This document shows, piece after piece, positions 53,519 to 62,780 of a stretch of 64,000 nt of DNA. The notes below the pieces were generated by a model that was not told the DNA's origin, did no database searches, and saw only the letters and a list, made by a program, of their open reading frames with translations. This DNA comes from Brevibacterium senegalense (GTDB taxonomy: Bacteria; Actinomycetota; Actinomycetes; Actinomycetales; Brevibacteriaceae): the NCBI RefSeq assembly GCF_000285835.1, contig NZ_HE978610.1, positions 22,062 through 86,061 on the forward strand. The letters are read 5' to 3'. A program made the position numbers and the translations under genes. Within the stretch, counting starts at the first letter, position 1; each line of letters begins with the position of its first letter.

Positions 53519-55017
53519 GGTTTGAGGACCGCCTTCATGACTCCTTCGATCGTCGCCCAGCATTCACGAACGTCGTCGGGTGTGGCAAAAATGTGATGGT
53601 TGTGGTTCGTGGCATCGAGGTGTGCTTTGGAGCCCACAAAGCCGTAGCGTCCACCTCGGATCTTCTGGACGGGCTGGATAAAAGTAGTCTGTCCGGTGGA
53701 CTTGAAGTGCTGTTCGAGCCAGACGAGACAGTTTGAGAGGTACACGAAGCCCTGCTCGTTTGAGCTTTTCTTGATCTCCTCGCCGAGCACTTGGGCATGG
53801 GCCTTGATCGTCTTTTCCAGGAAGGTTCGGAGCAGATCGAGTGTTGCGTTCGGGAAGCGCTGGATGTTGATCGCCGATAGTTCTTTCACGATCTCGTGTA
53901 TTGACGCGGGGAACGACGCGGGGACCGAAAGATTGTCAGTGTTGAGGTAGTTCCTCTTCCGCGGAAACGGCTTCGGCTTGTCCCGTCCTGCGTCGTTCGA
54001 TCCGCGAGAGTCTCCATCTGCGCCGTCTCGGGCGTGTGATCCCTGACCTTGACCGGCGGAGCCAGAGTGCCGATTCTCCTTCGCCGAGGAGTTCGGCGAG
54101 TCGAAGTCTGTGGTCGCCGGCTCGTCGTTCGCTGGGTCGTCGTCTCTGGGCTCATCAAGCAGGTCGCGGAGGTCGTCCATGTACTCGACGTAGCGGTCGC
54201 TTGAGGTCTTGTTAAGGGTACGCGTGTTGACCACCCCGTCGCGGATGTCGCTCACGATCTTCGTCGCGACTCGCTTGAACAGGCCGGCGTTTGAGACGAG
54301 GGAGACTTCTCCTGTGCCGTTCTGGATGTGGATTCCGACCAGGTCGAGGAACTTCTCGTTCTCGTAGAGGCGCGCGAGGGTCGACACGGGGAAGCGGCGT
54401 TTGCGTGCGTAGTCGCCGAGAGACGGGTCGTCGTAGTTGACGTTGCGGAACAGTTCGAGAATCTTACTCCGTGTGATGAACTTCCGGACGTCGATGGTTG
54501 GATACTGGGCGATCAGCTCTTCTGGTGATTTGCCAGCGTCGAGTTGCGCCTGGAAGAACGCGGCCTGCCTGGCGGGACCCCACGCCACGCGCTGATTGCC
54601 GGTGTGAAGCGCTGCGACGAGTTGGTCGGCATCGTCCTGCGAAGGTGCTCTCTTGACGGTGATACGACGAATCGCGGCACGATCGGGCAGTGAGTGCGCG
54701 AGCTTGCTAATGCGTGCTTGGTGATCCGGCGCAAGGTAGGGATTCTGGATAGCCTTCAGCGCGGCCACGCGTCGGTTGCCCTCAACCACGATCAGTTGAC
54801 CGTCACGGTCGAGGACGATGGGCACCTCGTGCGTCAGCAGGCCGACCTTGGCGATACCTTCGACGAGGCTCAGTGCCTTCTCGTTGGTGAACAAGTCCTG
54901 GACGATATCGGATTCCGGGACGCCCTCGGGGATATCGAGTCGAACGTTGCGCGGATCAAGTCTGACGTCGTTGACAACGTCGACAACCAGCTCCTCCCAC
55001 GTGGACATGTCGATCAT
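53515..55017 (-). CDS. ParB-like domain protein (first)
   Basis: A 500-residue protein. An N-terminal ParB/Srx domain carries VVEGNRRVAALKAI (77-90), followed by a helical domain to about residue 290. A very polar linker (about 295-370, Asp/Ser/Gly-rich) joins it to a C-terminal domain with IRGGRYGFVGSKAHLDATNH and HHIFATPDDVRECW. The C-terminal part resembles no domain I know. It is first in the ParB/Dam/ParB/nuclease operon. ParB-like proteins of this type occur with base-modification and restriction genes, where some are predicted to be DNA nucleases or NTP-binding switches. Confidence 0.78.
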   Translation of the reverse strand: MIDMSTWEELVVDVVNDVRLDPRNVRLDIPEGVPESDIVQDLFTNEKALSLVEGIAKVGLLTHEVPIVLDRDGQLIVVEGNRRVAALKAIQNPYLAPDHQARISKLAHSLPDRAAIRRITVKRAPSQDDADQLVAALHTGNQRVAWGPARQAAFFQAQLDAGKSPEELIAQYPTIDVRKFITRSKILELFRNVNYDDPSLGDYARKRRFPVSTLARLYENEKFLDLVGIHIQNGTGEVSLVSNAGLFKRVATKIVSDIRDGVVNTRTLNKTSSDRYVEYMDDLRDLLDEPRDDDPANDEPATTDFDSPNSSAKENRHSGSAGQGQGSHARDGADGDSRGSNDAGRDKPKPFPRKRNYLNTDNLSVPASFPASIHEIVKELSAINIQRFPNATLDLLRTFLEKTIKAHAQVLGEEIKKSSNEQGFVYLSNCLVWLEQHFKSTGQTTFIQPVQKIRGGRYGFVGSKAHLDATNHNHHIFATPDDVRECWATIEGVMKAVLKP

Positions 55018-55085
55018 GACGTCCCCCGCTCAGCGAGAACGTCATGATCGGTACCGGGCGTGCGGACGGTATCTCGTACTGTCAC

Positions 55086-55283
55086 TCAGTCCCCCACACT
55101 CTTCGCAGTGCCCTTGCTGCCTCGGACCACTGCGAGGACGTCGCTGCGAAGGAAGCGCCAGGCTCGTCCGACTTTCTCGCCGGGCAGGGAGCCGTCGCGG
55201 GCGAGCGCGAGCACGGTCTTGGTGCTCACGCGCAGCAGCGCGGCAGCCTCCTCCGTGGTGAGAACTTCGTGTTCTTCCGCCAT
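55086..55283 (-). CDS. Excisionase-family DNA-binding protein
   Basis: A 65-residue MerR-like/Xis helix-turn-helix protein. EVLTTEEAAALLRVSTKTV and PGEKVGRAWRFLRSDV are the standard excisionase-family motifs. The start at 55283 is where the family begins; the longer frame upstream is spurious. In mobile elements such proteins direct excision or act as repressors. It fits the relaxase nearby, although no integrase gene is in the window. Confidence 0.8.
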   Translation of the reverse strand: MAEEHEVLTTEEAAALLRVSTKTVLALARDGSLPGEKVGRAWRFLRSDVLAVVRGSKGTAKSVGD

Positions 55284-55617
55284 CTTCTCGCACACTCCTC
55301 TTGCGGGGTCTAAGGTCAGGCTATCAGCGACAGCCGTCAGGGGCGTCGGTCCGCGCGAGTGGCCGTCCCGATCGCGATACCTGCAAGGGGACACCTCTTC
55401 CTTGGGTCAGGCTCCAGAGAGTTCGGTGGGTGTCAGGCGCCTCCGAGGCTCGGCAGCGTGATGGTGAGTGCCGACCTCGTGCCCCGTGAACCGGATCAGG
55501 GCCTCGACAACTTGTGAAGCTCGGGCGGGTGCCGGTCCACCGCGCCGGCCGAGACTTGCCGCTCGTCGTAGCGGTGCCGGGCAGCCTTCTTCACGTAAGT
55601 GCCCAGCACCCCTCCCC
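55284..55617. other. Intergenic region without a recognisable gene
   Basis: This 334-base stretch holds the upstream region of the excisionase gene and the downstream flank of the small membrane gene. Open frames here have no family features. I see nothing else in it. Confidence 0.5.
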
Positions 55618-55971
55618 CTACGCAGCGACCATCGACCGGTCCCCGGCACGCTGCGCACGTCGCCGCGTGGCATGCTCGCGGAGGCGTGCACGCAGCAGGA
55701 GGACGAGGCTGACCGGTCCCATGATGGTGAATTTCATGGCGTTGTAGATGAAGAACAGTACGAGCAGGTTGAGCCAGCCTGGTCCCCCGTCGTCGATGAT
55801 GCTGCGGCAGAGGACGGCGGCGAACACGTACGGGACAGCGAGCAGCATCGCTGGGATGCCCCACTTGAGGCCCCGACGAGAACGTATGAGGTCCAGGAGG
55901 ATGTTGGTCGGCATGTAGCGGCGCAAGAAAGATCGTGTGTGGATGCTTGCGGCCCAGGCGAGTCGGATCAT
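55618..55971 (-). CDS. Small two-helix membrane protein (paralogue of 48628-48939)
   Basis: A 117-residue protein starting MIRLAWAASIHTRSFLRRYM, with two membrane segments and an Arg-rich C-terminus. It matches the gene at 48.6 kb over its whole core. It sits between the excisionase and TraA genes, a position seen for this family in actinobacterial conjugative elements, so it may be a transfer accessory protein. No function is established. Confidence 0.72.
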   Translation of the reverse strand: MIRLAWAASIHTRSFLRRYMPTNILLDLIRSRRGLKWGIPAMLLAVPYVFAAVLCRSIIDDGGPGWLNLLVLFFIYNAMKFTIMGPVSLVLLLRARLREHATRRRAQRAGDRSMVAA

Positions 55972-56160
55972 CGCGGACAGTCCTCTCATCGGGGGTCTGT
56001 AGCGAACGCACTTCCCTGAGAGGGCCTGCCGCCGAAGCGATGAGCCATGCCGCCGAACGGTCGACGGCGCATAACTTATGGCGCTACCTCGCGACCATTC
56101 TACGACTGAGCGCCGACGTGCGGAAGGGCACCAGCACAGCCACTGTCGGGACGCGTGTTC

Positions 56161-59100
56161 TCACAGGCTCGGCCCCTGCCGGACCGGGGCAGGTGGACGG
56201 TGCTGCCGGTGTGGTTCGGGCTGGCCGGCGAGTTGGTGGAGCGCGGCCTCGGCCCTGGCCCGGTCGATCCTCTGCGCCGCGTTCTCCAGCGCCGGACCAA
56301 GGGGCGTCTCATCGGTGATGCCGTACCGATCGCGGTAGGCGGCGATCGTGCGGGCGTGCCGTCGCCACGCCGCTGTCTTGCGTGGGTCGCGCGGTGTTTC
56401 ACCGAGTGGCCGCGTCCAAGCTTCCCCGGCGTCGCGGGCGGTATCGAGGATCGCCTCGGCGCGGGCTTCGATCAGCTCCCGCCGCTCATCGAGGGCGCGG
56501 CACATGTCGCCGGTCATCGGGCCTTCCGCGGAGGGGATCAGTCCGGCGATCAGTCGGTGTGCCTTGCGGGTGCGGCCCGACCCTGCCGGGCGGGCAGTGG
56601 CGCGAGCGACGCGGTAGTGCAGGACGGAGGCGATGTCGTCGGCATCGGTGAACCCGCGCGCGGCGACCAGACGTGGGAACAAGGTGTCGAGGTCGTGGTG
56701 GTTGGCCTCGGCGCGGCGGAGTTCGGCGGTGAGCGCGCCGAACGCCTCGGACTCGATCGCGGCGTCGGCCTGATCGGTGGTCAGGCTGGAGTCGCGGAGC
56801 AGGGTGGCCCAACGGTCGTGTTGTGCTGCGGCGGCGATGGTCTCGTACTCGGCGGCGAGCTGCGCGATCGAACCCCAGCGGTCGTGCTCAGCGGTGATGG
56901 TCTCGTGCGCGGACAGCTCGGCGTTGACGTGTCGCAGAACTCCGAACAGGACGGAGCGGCCGGTAGCGTCTGGGTTGTCGCCCGGATGCGGGGGGACGTG
57001 CTCGTCGGGCCGGTCGAGGATGACGTAGGCGTGGTTGGCGTGCTTGCCACGGGTCATCGCGACGTAGAAGTTCTCCCTCGTGGTGGTCGGCTCGACCAGG
57101 ACGTGGGCGGTGTCGACGGTGACGCCTTGTGCGCGGTGGGCGGTGATGGCGTAACCGAGGTCGACGTGCTTGGCCACATACGAGGCGGGGAGGACGATGG
57201 AGCCGCCAAACCGGCGCTTGGTGGGGCGGATGGTGATCGAGCCGTCGTCGCGGACGCCGGTGATGTTCCAAGTGTCGCCGTTCCGGACCCAGTCCTTTCC
57301 CGTGCGTAGGCGACGGTCATTGCGGCGAGTGATGATCGTGTCCCCAACTCCGGCGGTGGTGCCGTCGTTCAGCGCGACCTCGGAGTCGGGCCGCAGGGTG
57401 CCGTCGAGGATTAGGTCCGCGCGAGCACGGTGGTTCAACGTGGTGACGTCGTCACGGGTCTCGGCGATCAGCACCGCTACCCGGCCGGCGTCGCGGTCTG
57501 CGCGCCAGGCGGTGTAGGCGGCGTCGGTCATCGCTTCGGCCTCGCCGTCGTGGATGCGGTCGTGGTTGAGGTAGGTGTCGATGACCTCCGTGCGCCCATG
57601 CCGGAGCGCGAGGGAGGCGGTCTTCTCCCACGAGTGCTCGAATCGGTGCACGTCGACCAGCTCGGGTGCATCGTCCCGGTCGTTCACGAGGAGCCCGAAG
57701 GCGCCACCGGCGTCCACGGATTGGAGCTGGGCGAAGTCGCCCACCAGCAGCACCTTCGCCCCGGCTTGCTCGGCGAGGGCGGTGATCCGGTCGAGGGACG
57801 AGGTGCCGGCTAGGGAGGCTTCATCGATAATGACGAGTTGACCCGCCTCGAAGGTCGTGCCGTGGACGAGGTGGTTGGTCCACCACTTTGCGGTGTTCTC
57901 CGTGGGAATGCGGAGGTCGTCGGCCAGCACCTGCGCTGCCACCGCCGAGGGTGCCAGCCCGACCACCGAGCCCGGGCCGTGGTGCTTCTCCCAGGCGCGC
58001 CGTAGCTCGGACATAGCGGTGGTCTTACCCGCACCCGCGGGGCCAACCAGCACGTCCAGGACTCGACCAGACACCGCGATCTTGCTCAGGGCGTCGGCCT
58101 GGTCCTCGCCGAGCATCCGGCCCTCGGCATCGGAACGGGACGTAATCTGTTCCACCGTCGCGAGCGGGACCATAGGCCCGGTGAGGGCACGGGAGCGGTC
58201 GAGCAGGCGATCCTCAGCCGCGAGGAGTTCTTCGGAGGAGAACACCGTGGAGTGCTTCGGCCGGAAGACGCTCGTCCCGTCGATGCGACGGAATGCCGCC
58301 GGTGAAGCGGCGAGATCGGGCGGAGTGAGCCGCAGCGAGGCACTCTCGGCGGCGTCGGTGACCATCCCGACAATCGCCTCACGATCCCGTGAGCTGGCGA
58401 ACCGCCAGCCCATCGTCTGCCGCGAGGCCTCCGCATGCAAATTCCAGCGCCGCCACGTCGACCGCTTCTCACCCACCACGGTCACGACCGAGGCGCCGAG
58501 TTCAGCAATTAGTTCCAGAGGCACGTCATCGGCGCGCAGCACGGACGTCGGCTCGTTGCTCGTCGAGCGGCTGGCCCACGATGTCGCGTCGTCTCCGAGG
58601 AGGGTGGTGGCGCGGCTGCGCCACTCCGCAGTGAGGTCAGCCAGCGACCGCACCTGTTTGTCCGGTCGGGTCGCGAGAGTGGCTTGGGCGCGGAGCTTCA
58701 CGATCGTCGCCGCCGACGGCCGCCGGCCATGCTTCGCCACGTGGTTCGCGATGAGCCGATCGGCCTCGGTCTCGATGTCGTGAGAGCGGGTCGAGAAGGC
58801 GGCGATCAGCTCGTCGGGGACGACCGTGATCTCCCAGGACGGGTTCCGATCCCGTCCCCGCTCCCGGGCCTCCCAGCCGACGCCGAAAGTTCGAGCGAGC
58901 CGATCAGCGAGGACCGCATTGTAATGCTCGGACAGGGCGACCACCGCGGCGTGCATCGGCCGCCCGTCCAAGGATCGCCACTTCCCATCGAACGCAGTCT
59001 GAATCTTGTTGCTGACCACGACATGGGTGTGCAGTTGCGGGTCGCCGGCGCGGGAATCGTAGTGATCGAACCCGGTGGCGATCAGCCCGGCCACATCGAC

Positions 59101-59703
59101 CTGCGCGACCGCCCCATCTCCGGCGGTGACGCCGGTGCGGGTTGCGGCGACCTCACGTTCCATGAAGTCCACCACCTCGGCGACCGCGTCGTGGTGGGCT
59201 TCGGCGATCAACGCCTGAGTCCCCGCGTCGGCTACAGCCCACAGCACCGAGACGGATTTCGGGACGGAGAACGTGTAGTCGAATCCGGCTACCGCGCGCC
59301 GGGTCCCGCGTGCGGCTTCTTCGGCCTCGATCTGGGTGACCGCGGTCGCGCGGCCTGCCGGCCCCAGCTCGTTGGACAACTGGTCGACGCGCAGCCTGAT
59401 CCGTTCGGCGACCGGAACATACTGCGGGAAGGCTCTGCCCAGCGGCTCACCGGTAATCGGGTCTCGGCCCATCCCGATCAGCAACTGAAGCTGCGCCTCC
59501 GACACCTGATCCCCGGTCGCGAGCCGGCCCTCGCCGAGGCCGGCGAGGCCGGAACCGAGCCACCGCCCAGGCGGGGTACCTTCCTCCGCGTAGTACCGAG
59601 TGAGCGGCGTCGACAACGACCGGTCGCCATCCGCGGCGGCCACCGAGCGCAGTAGGTACTTGTACCCGTCGCCCGCCGACATGACCCTCATCGAGACCGT
59701 CAC
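56161..59703 (-). CDS. traA: TraA: MobF-family conjugative relaxase-helicase
   Basis: A 1,180-residue relaxase with a C-terminal RecD-like helicase. The relaxase part has the tyrosine pair LTRYYAEEG (Tyr37/38) and the metal-binding HxH in DPQLHTHVVVSNK. The helicase carries Walker A LVGPAGAGKTTAM (about 550-562), VIIDEASLAGTSS and LLVGDFAQLQSVDAGGAF. A final helical segment ends the protein. It nicks the transfer origin and unwinds the strand during conjugation. It shows that the region is mobilisable. No coupling protein or T4SS genes are present in the window. GTG start; ATGs follow at codons 5 and 8. Confidence 0.93.
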   Translation of the reverse strand: MTVSMRVMSAGDGYKYLLRSVAAADGDRSLSTPLTRYYAEEGTPPGRWLGSGLAGLGEGRLATGDQVSEAQLQLLIGMGRDPITGEPLGRAFPQYVPVAERIRLRVDQLSNELGPAGRATAVTQIEAEEAARGTRRAVAGFDYTFSVPKSVSVLWAVADAGTQALIAEAHHDAVAEVVDFMEREVAATRTGVTAGDGAVAQVDVAGLIATGFDHYDSRAGDPQLHTHVVVSNKIQTAFDGKWRSLDGRPMHAAVVALSEHYNAVLADRLARTFGVGWEARERGRDRNPSWEITVVPDELIAAFSTRSHDIETEADRLIANHVAKHGRRPSAATIVKLRAQATLATRPDKQVRSLADLTAEWRSRATTLLGDDATSWASRSTSNEPTSVLRADDVPLELIAELGASVVTVVGEKRSTWRRWNLHAEASRQTMGWRFASSRDREAIVGMVTDAAESASLRLTPPDLAASPAAFRRIDGTSVFRPKHSTVFSSEELLAAEDRLLDRSRALTGPMVPLATVEQITSRSDAEGRMLGEDQADALSKIAVSGRVLDVLVGPAGAGKTTAMSELRRAWEKHHGPGSVVGLAPSAVAAQVLADDLRIPTENTAKWWTNHLVHGTTFEAGQLVIIDEASLAGTSSLDRITALAEQAGAKVLLVGDFAQLQSVDAGGAFGLLVNDRDDAPELVDVHRFEHSWEKTASLALRHGRTEVIDTYLNHDRIHDGEAEAMTDAAYTAWRADRDAGRVAVLIAETRDDVTTLNHRARADLILDGTLRPDSEVALNDGTTAGVGDTIITRRNDRRLRTGKDWVRNGDTWNITGVRDDGSITIRPTKRRFGGSIVLPASYVAKHVDLGYAITAHRAQGVTVDTAHVLVEPTTTRENFYVAMTRGKHANHAYVILDRPDEHVPPHPGDNPDATGRSVLFGVLRHVNAELSAHETITAEHDRWGSIAQLAAEYETIAAAAQHDRWATLLRDSSLTTDQADAAIESEAFGALTAELRRAEANHHDLDTLFPRLVAARGFTDADDIASVLHYRVARATARPAGSGRTRKAHRLIAGLIPSAEGPMTGDMCRALDERRELIEARAEAILDTARDAGEAWTRPLGETPRDPRKTAAWRRHARTIAAYRDRYGITDETPLGPALENAAQRIDRARAEAALHQLAGQPEPHRQHRPPAPVRQGPSL

Positions 59704-59809
59704 AGTGAATGGGTGTGCCTATGTCCCCTTCGGGAGCCTCACCAACTACGGGTTCGTCGCCTTCGTGCATTCGGGCATGAGTCGAGCGGCTGCCTGGACG
59801 ACGGCAGAC

Positions 59810-61219
59810 TCACTGTCTGTTCGTGAGAACTTGTCCGATGATTCGTGCGGCGTCGGGGAATGCTCCGGGGTTGGGGCCGGAGTAGTTCAGGCGGAGGTAG
59901 CGGCCGGTGGGTTCGGCGGGGAACCAGTCGTCGCCCGCTGCGATGATGACTCCTTGGTCTTCGCAATCGCGGGTGAGCCGGGGCAGGTTCGTATCGTCGG
60001 GTAGGCGCAGCCAGAGGTTGAGGCCGCCGCGCGGCACAGCATCGAGGTGCGCGGCCGGAGTGTGCTCGCGCAGTGCGTCGATGAGCAGGTCGCGACGGTT
60101 GGTGAGCTGTTGCCGGAGCGAGCGCAGGTGCGTGCGCCACGCTGGTTGCGTGACCACATCGACCGCGACGGCTTGCAGGGCGGAACTGACGTACATCGCC
60201 TGAGCCTGCGTGTCGGCGAGGATACGATCACGGGCAGGGCCGCGGGCGGTCAATCCCGCGACCCGCACGGACGGGGAGACGCTTTTGGTGAGCGAGCGGA
60301 TGTAGACGACGTGGCCGCTGTCGTCGCGGGCCGCGACGGGTGCAGGGTCTGTGGTGATGCCGAAGTCGTGCGCCCAGTCGTCCTCGATGAGGAACGCGCC
60401 GTGCTCGCGCACGATCCCGAGCACGGTATCGCCCAGCTCGGCCGTCCACTGGCCGCCGGTGGGGTTGGCGAAGTTCGGTTGCGCGTAGAACGCGCGTGCC
60501 CCGGTCTGCGTGAACGCGCGGTCGAGGTCGTCGGGGTTCGGGCCGCGCGGCCCGGACGGGATCGGGACGAGCTGCACGCCGACCTGCGCGGCGGCGAGCA
60601 TCGCTCCCCAGTAGCTCGGAGACTCGATCAGCAGCGGACGCCCCGCCCCGACGAGGGTACGGAAGAGAGTGCTGAGGCCGCTCTGACTGCCCGGCAGGAT
60701 CACCACATCGCTCGCGACAGGGGCGGTGAGGCCCGCGGGGGTGATCGCGCCGAGTTCAGAGGCGAACCAGGATTGCAGCTCGGGCAGGCCCGCGATGGGC
60801 GGGCGGCTCACCGCCGCCTCGCTCCGTGCGGCACGAGCGAACGCGGCCCGCACCAGGCGCTCGGGCAGCAGCTCCTTGTCGGGGTAGCCGGAGTGCAGAG
60901 CGATCACATCGTTCGGCGTCGTGCGTAGCGCCGACGACGAGGCGGGGATGCGATGCTGCGGGGAGCCGAGCGCGGCCGTCTGCCAGCCGTAGTCGTTCGG
61001 GCGGGCCGTGCGGATCGCGCGCACGAACGTGCCGACGCCCGGACGTGACTCGATCACTCCCTGCCCGATGAGGGTGCGCAGCGCCTTCTGCACCGTGACC
61101 GGGCTGGCCTCGAACTGCGCGACGAGCTGCCGCGTCGACGGGAGCTGCGCGCCCGCAGGAGCGGCCGCGATCCACTCTCGGAGTGCGGACACGATGCGGT
61201 CGCTGCTACTATTGGTCAT
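59810..61219 (-). CDS. MocR/PdxR-type regulator (GntR HTH plus aminotransferase-like domain)
   Basis: A 469-residue MocR protein. The GntR winged helix (LPSTRQLVAQFEASPVTVQK, then GVIESRPGVGTFV) covers residues 1-75, and a class-I aminotransferase-fold domain follows. HVVYIRSLTKSVSPSVRVAG contains the PLP-binding-type lysine. Such regulators sense PLP, amino acids or related amines. It faces the EamA transporter gene with overlapping start codons, so it almost certainly controls that gene and itself. Confidence 0.9.
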   Translation of the reverse strand: MTNSSSDRIVSALREWIAAAPAGAQLPSTRQLVAQFEASPVTVQKALRTLIGQGVIESRPGVGTFVRAIRTARPNDYGWQTAALGSPQHRIPASSSALRTTPNDVIALHSGYPDKELLPERLVRAAFARAARSEAAVSRPPIAGLPELQSWFASELGAITPAGLTAPVASDVVILPGSQSGLSTLFRTLVGAGRPLLIESPSYWGAMLAAAQVGVQLVPIPSGPRGPNPDDLDRAFTQTGARAFYAQPNFANPTGGQWTAELGDTVLGIVREHGAFLIEDDWAHDFGITTDPAPVAARDDSGHVVYIRSLTKSVSPSVRVAGLTARGPARDRILADTQAQAMYVSSALQAVAVDVVTQPAWRTHLRSLRQQLTNRRDLLIDALREHTPAAHLDAVPRGGLNLWLRLPDDTNLPRLTRDCEDQGVIIAAGDDWFPAEPTGRYLRLNYSGPNPGAFPDAARIIGQVLTNRQ

Positions 61220-61233
61220 GACAACACAGGATA
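61207..61233. promoter_or_regulatory. Face-to-face leaderless promoters of mocR and the EamA gene
   Basis: The two ATGs overlap within CATG at 61217-61220. On the + strand TACTAT (61207-61212) ends five bases before the EamA ATG at 61218. On the minus strand TATCCT (61233-61228) ends eight bases before the mocR ATG at 61219. Both spacings suit transcription starting at or next to the start codon. No good -35 hexamers are visible. Confidence 0.6.
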
Positions 61234-62144
61234 CCGCTACTCTCGATTCTGCGAAACCGCTACCGAAGTCTCATGCCGGTTTGTGGTGGGGGTTGCTCGG
61301 GGTCACCGCGTTCTCGTTCACGGTGCCGTTCACTCGGGTCGCGGTCGAGAACGGGCACATGTCGGCCCTGTTCGTAGGCTCGGGCCGTGCGGTGATCGCG
61401 GCCGTGCTCGCCGCCCTCGCGCTGGGCCTGACGCGGCAGAAGCTCCCGCGCGGGAAGCAATGGATACAGGTCGCCGTGGTCGCGGGCGGCGCGGTGGTCG
61501 GGTTCCCGCTGCTCACCTCGTTCGCCCTCACGACTGCGCCCGCGAGCCACGGGGCCGTGGTGATCGCACTGCTGCCCGCGGCAACAGCGGTGATCGCGGT
61601 GCTGCGCACGGGCGAACGTCCCACACGCTCGTTCTGGGTCGCCGCCGCGTTCGGCGCGGTTGCCGCCGTGGTATTCGCCGTGATCCAGGGCGGCGGCTTC
61701 GGCGGACTGCACATCTCCGACCTGCTGCTGTTCGCCGCCGTCATCGTCTGCGCGATCGGCTACGCGGAGGGCGGGCTACTCTCCCGCAGCCTGGGGTCGT
61801 GGCAGACGATCTCGTGGGCGCTCGTACTCGCCTCACCCTTGATGATCCTGCTGACCAGTATCGCCGTGGTGCAGCAGCCGCCCGCAGGCACCCTCGTGGA
61901 GTGGGGCGCGTTCGCGTACCTCGCGGCCGTGAGCATGTTCCTCGGGTTCTTCGCCTGGTATCGCGGCCTCGCTATCGGCCCGATGGCGCAGGTCAGCCAG
62001 GTGCAGCTCACCCAACCCGTGATGAGCATTCTCTGGGCGGGCCTGCTGCTGGGCGAGTACATCGGCTGGCAGACCATCGTCGGCGGCGTCGCCGTCATCG
62101 GCTGCGCACTGCTCGCAGTCCGCGCCCGCAACCGAGGAAAGTAG
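61218..62144 (+). CDS. EamA/DMT-family transporter
   Basis: A 308-residue drug/metabolite transporter with ten hydrophobic segments in two EamA repeats (first around GLLGVTAFSFTVPFTRVAVE, second around YLAAVSMFLGFFAWYRGLAI). Such proteins often export amino acids, amines or purines. Its pairing with a divergent MocR regulator is a common arrangement. A PaiB-like gene follows eight bases downstream and is probably on the same transcript. Confidence 0.87.
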   Translation: MTTQDTATLDSAKPLPKSHAGLWWGLLGVTAFSFTVPFTRVAVENGHMSALFVGSGRAVIAAVLAALALGLTRQKLPRGKQWIQVAVVAGGAVVGFPLLTSFALTTAPASHGAVVIALLPAATAVIAVLRTGERPTRSFWVAAAFGAVAAVVFAVIQGGGFGGLHISDLLLFAAVIVCAIGYAEGGLLSRSLGSWQTISWALVLASPLMILLTSIAVVQQPPAGTLVEWGAFAYLAAVSMFLGFFAWYRGLAIGPMAQVSQVQLTQPVMSILWAGLLLGEYIGWQTIVGGVAVIGCALLAVRARNRGK

Positions 62145-62152
62145 GCGCTGAC

Positions 62153-62752
62153 ATGCGAGAGACTCCGAGCTACCTGATGACCGATCCCGAAGAGGTCAAG
62201 CGGCTGATCCGTGGCAACCCGTGGGCCACGTTCGTCTCGCACACCTCGAACGGGCTCATCGCCTCGCACTACCCAGTGCTGCTCGATGAAAACGCTGAGG
62301 GCATCACCATCCTCAGCCACCTCGGGCGGCCCGACGAGAAGCTGCACGAGCTGGGCGAGCACGAGATGCTGGTCATCATTCAAGGCCCCCACGACTACGT
62401 CTCCGCGAGCTGGTACGAGCCCGGCGACCTCGTCGCGACGTGGAACCACGTCACCGCGCACCTCTACGGGATACCCGAGATCCTGTCCGAGGAAGAGAAC
62501 TACCAGGTGCTCTCCCGCCTCACCGATCACTTCGAGCAGCACTACCCGGGCGGGCGCAGCCTCGCAGAATACGAAGCAGGCACCCGTCGAGCGGCCAAGG
62601 GCACCGTCGGCCTGCGGATGCGCATCACCCGGTTCGACGCGCGGGCGAAGCTCTCCCAGAACAAGACACCCGAGATCACTGAGCGCATCACAGCCGAGTT
62701 CGATGAGCGAAACCCTGGCCTTGCTGCGGAGATGCGAAGAGTACGCAAATAG
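62153..62752 (+). CDS. FMN-binding negative transcriptional regulator (PaiB-like)
   Basis: A 199-residue PaiB-family protein with a split-barrel FMN-binding fold. NPWATFVSHTSNGLIASHYP, ILSHLGRPDEKLHEL and the signature region VSASWYEP...VATWNHVTAHLYG match the family. In Bacillus the name comes from an effect on sporulation genes, but direct DNA binding is not established and an oxidoreductase role is possible. It lies between the EamA and AraC-type genes. Confidence 0.85.
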   Translation: MRETPSYLMTDPEEVKRLIRGNPWATFVSHTSNGLIASHYPVLLDENAEGITILSHLGRPDEKLHELGEHEMLVIIQGPHDYVSASWYEPGDLVATWNHVTAHLYGIPEILSEEENYQVLSRLTDHFEQHYPGGRSLAEYEAGTRRAAKGTVGLRMRITRFDARAKLSQNKTPEITERITAEFDERNPGLAAEMRRVRK

Positions 62753-62780
62753 CTCTTCGCTGAGCGAAAGGCGTGTGCTG

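Noticed and set aside
51531..55017. ParB genes as a plasmid or chromosome partition system
   Set aside because: No ParA ATPase or centromere-like repeats are nearby, and both genes are translationally coupled to a methylase and a putative nuclease instead.
56155..57309. Long open frame of 384 codons antisense to traA
   Set aside because: Its Gly/Val/Arg-rich translation has no family features and mirrors the codon structure of traA, which has clear relaxase and helicase motifs.
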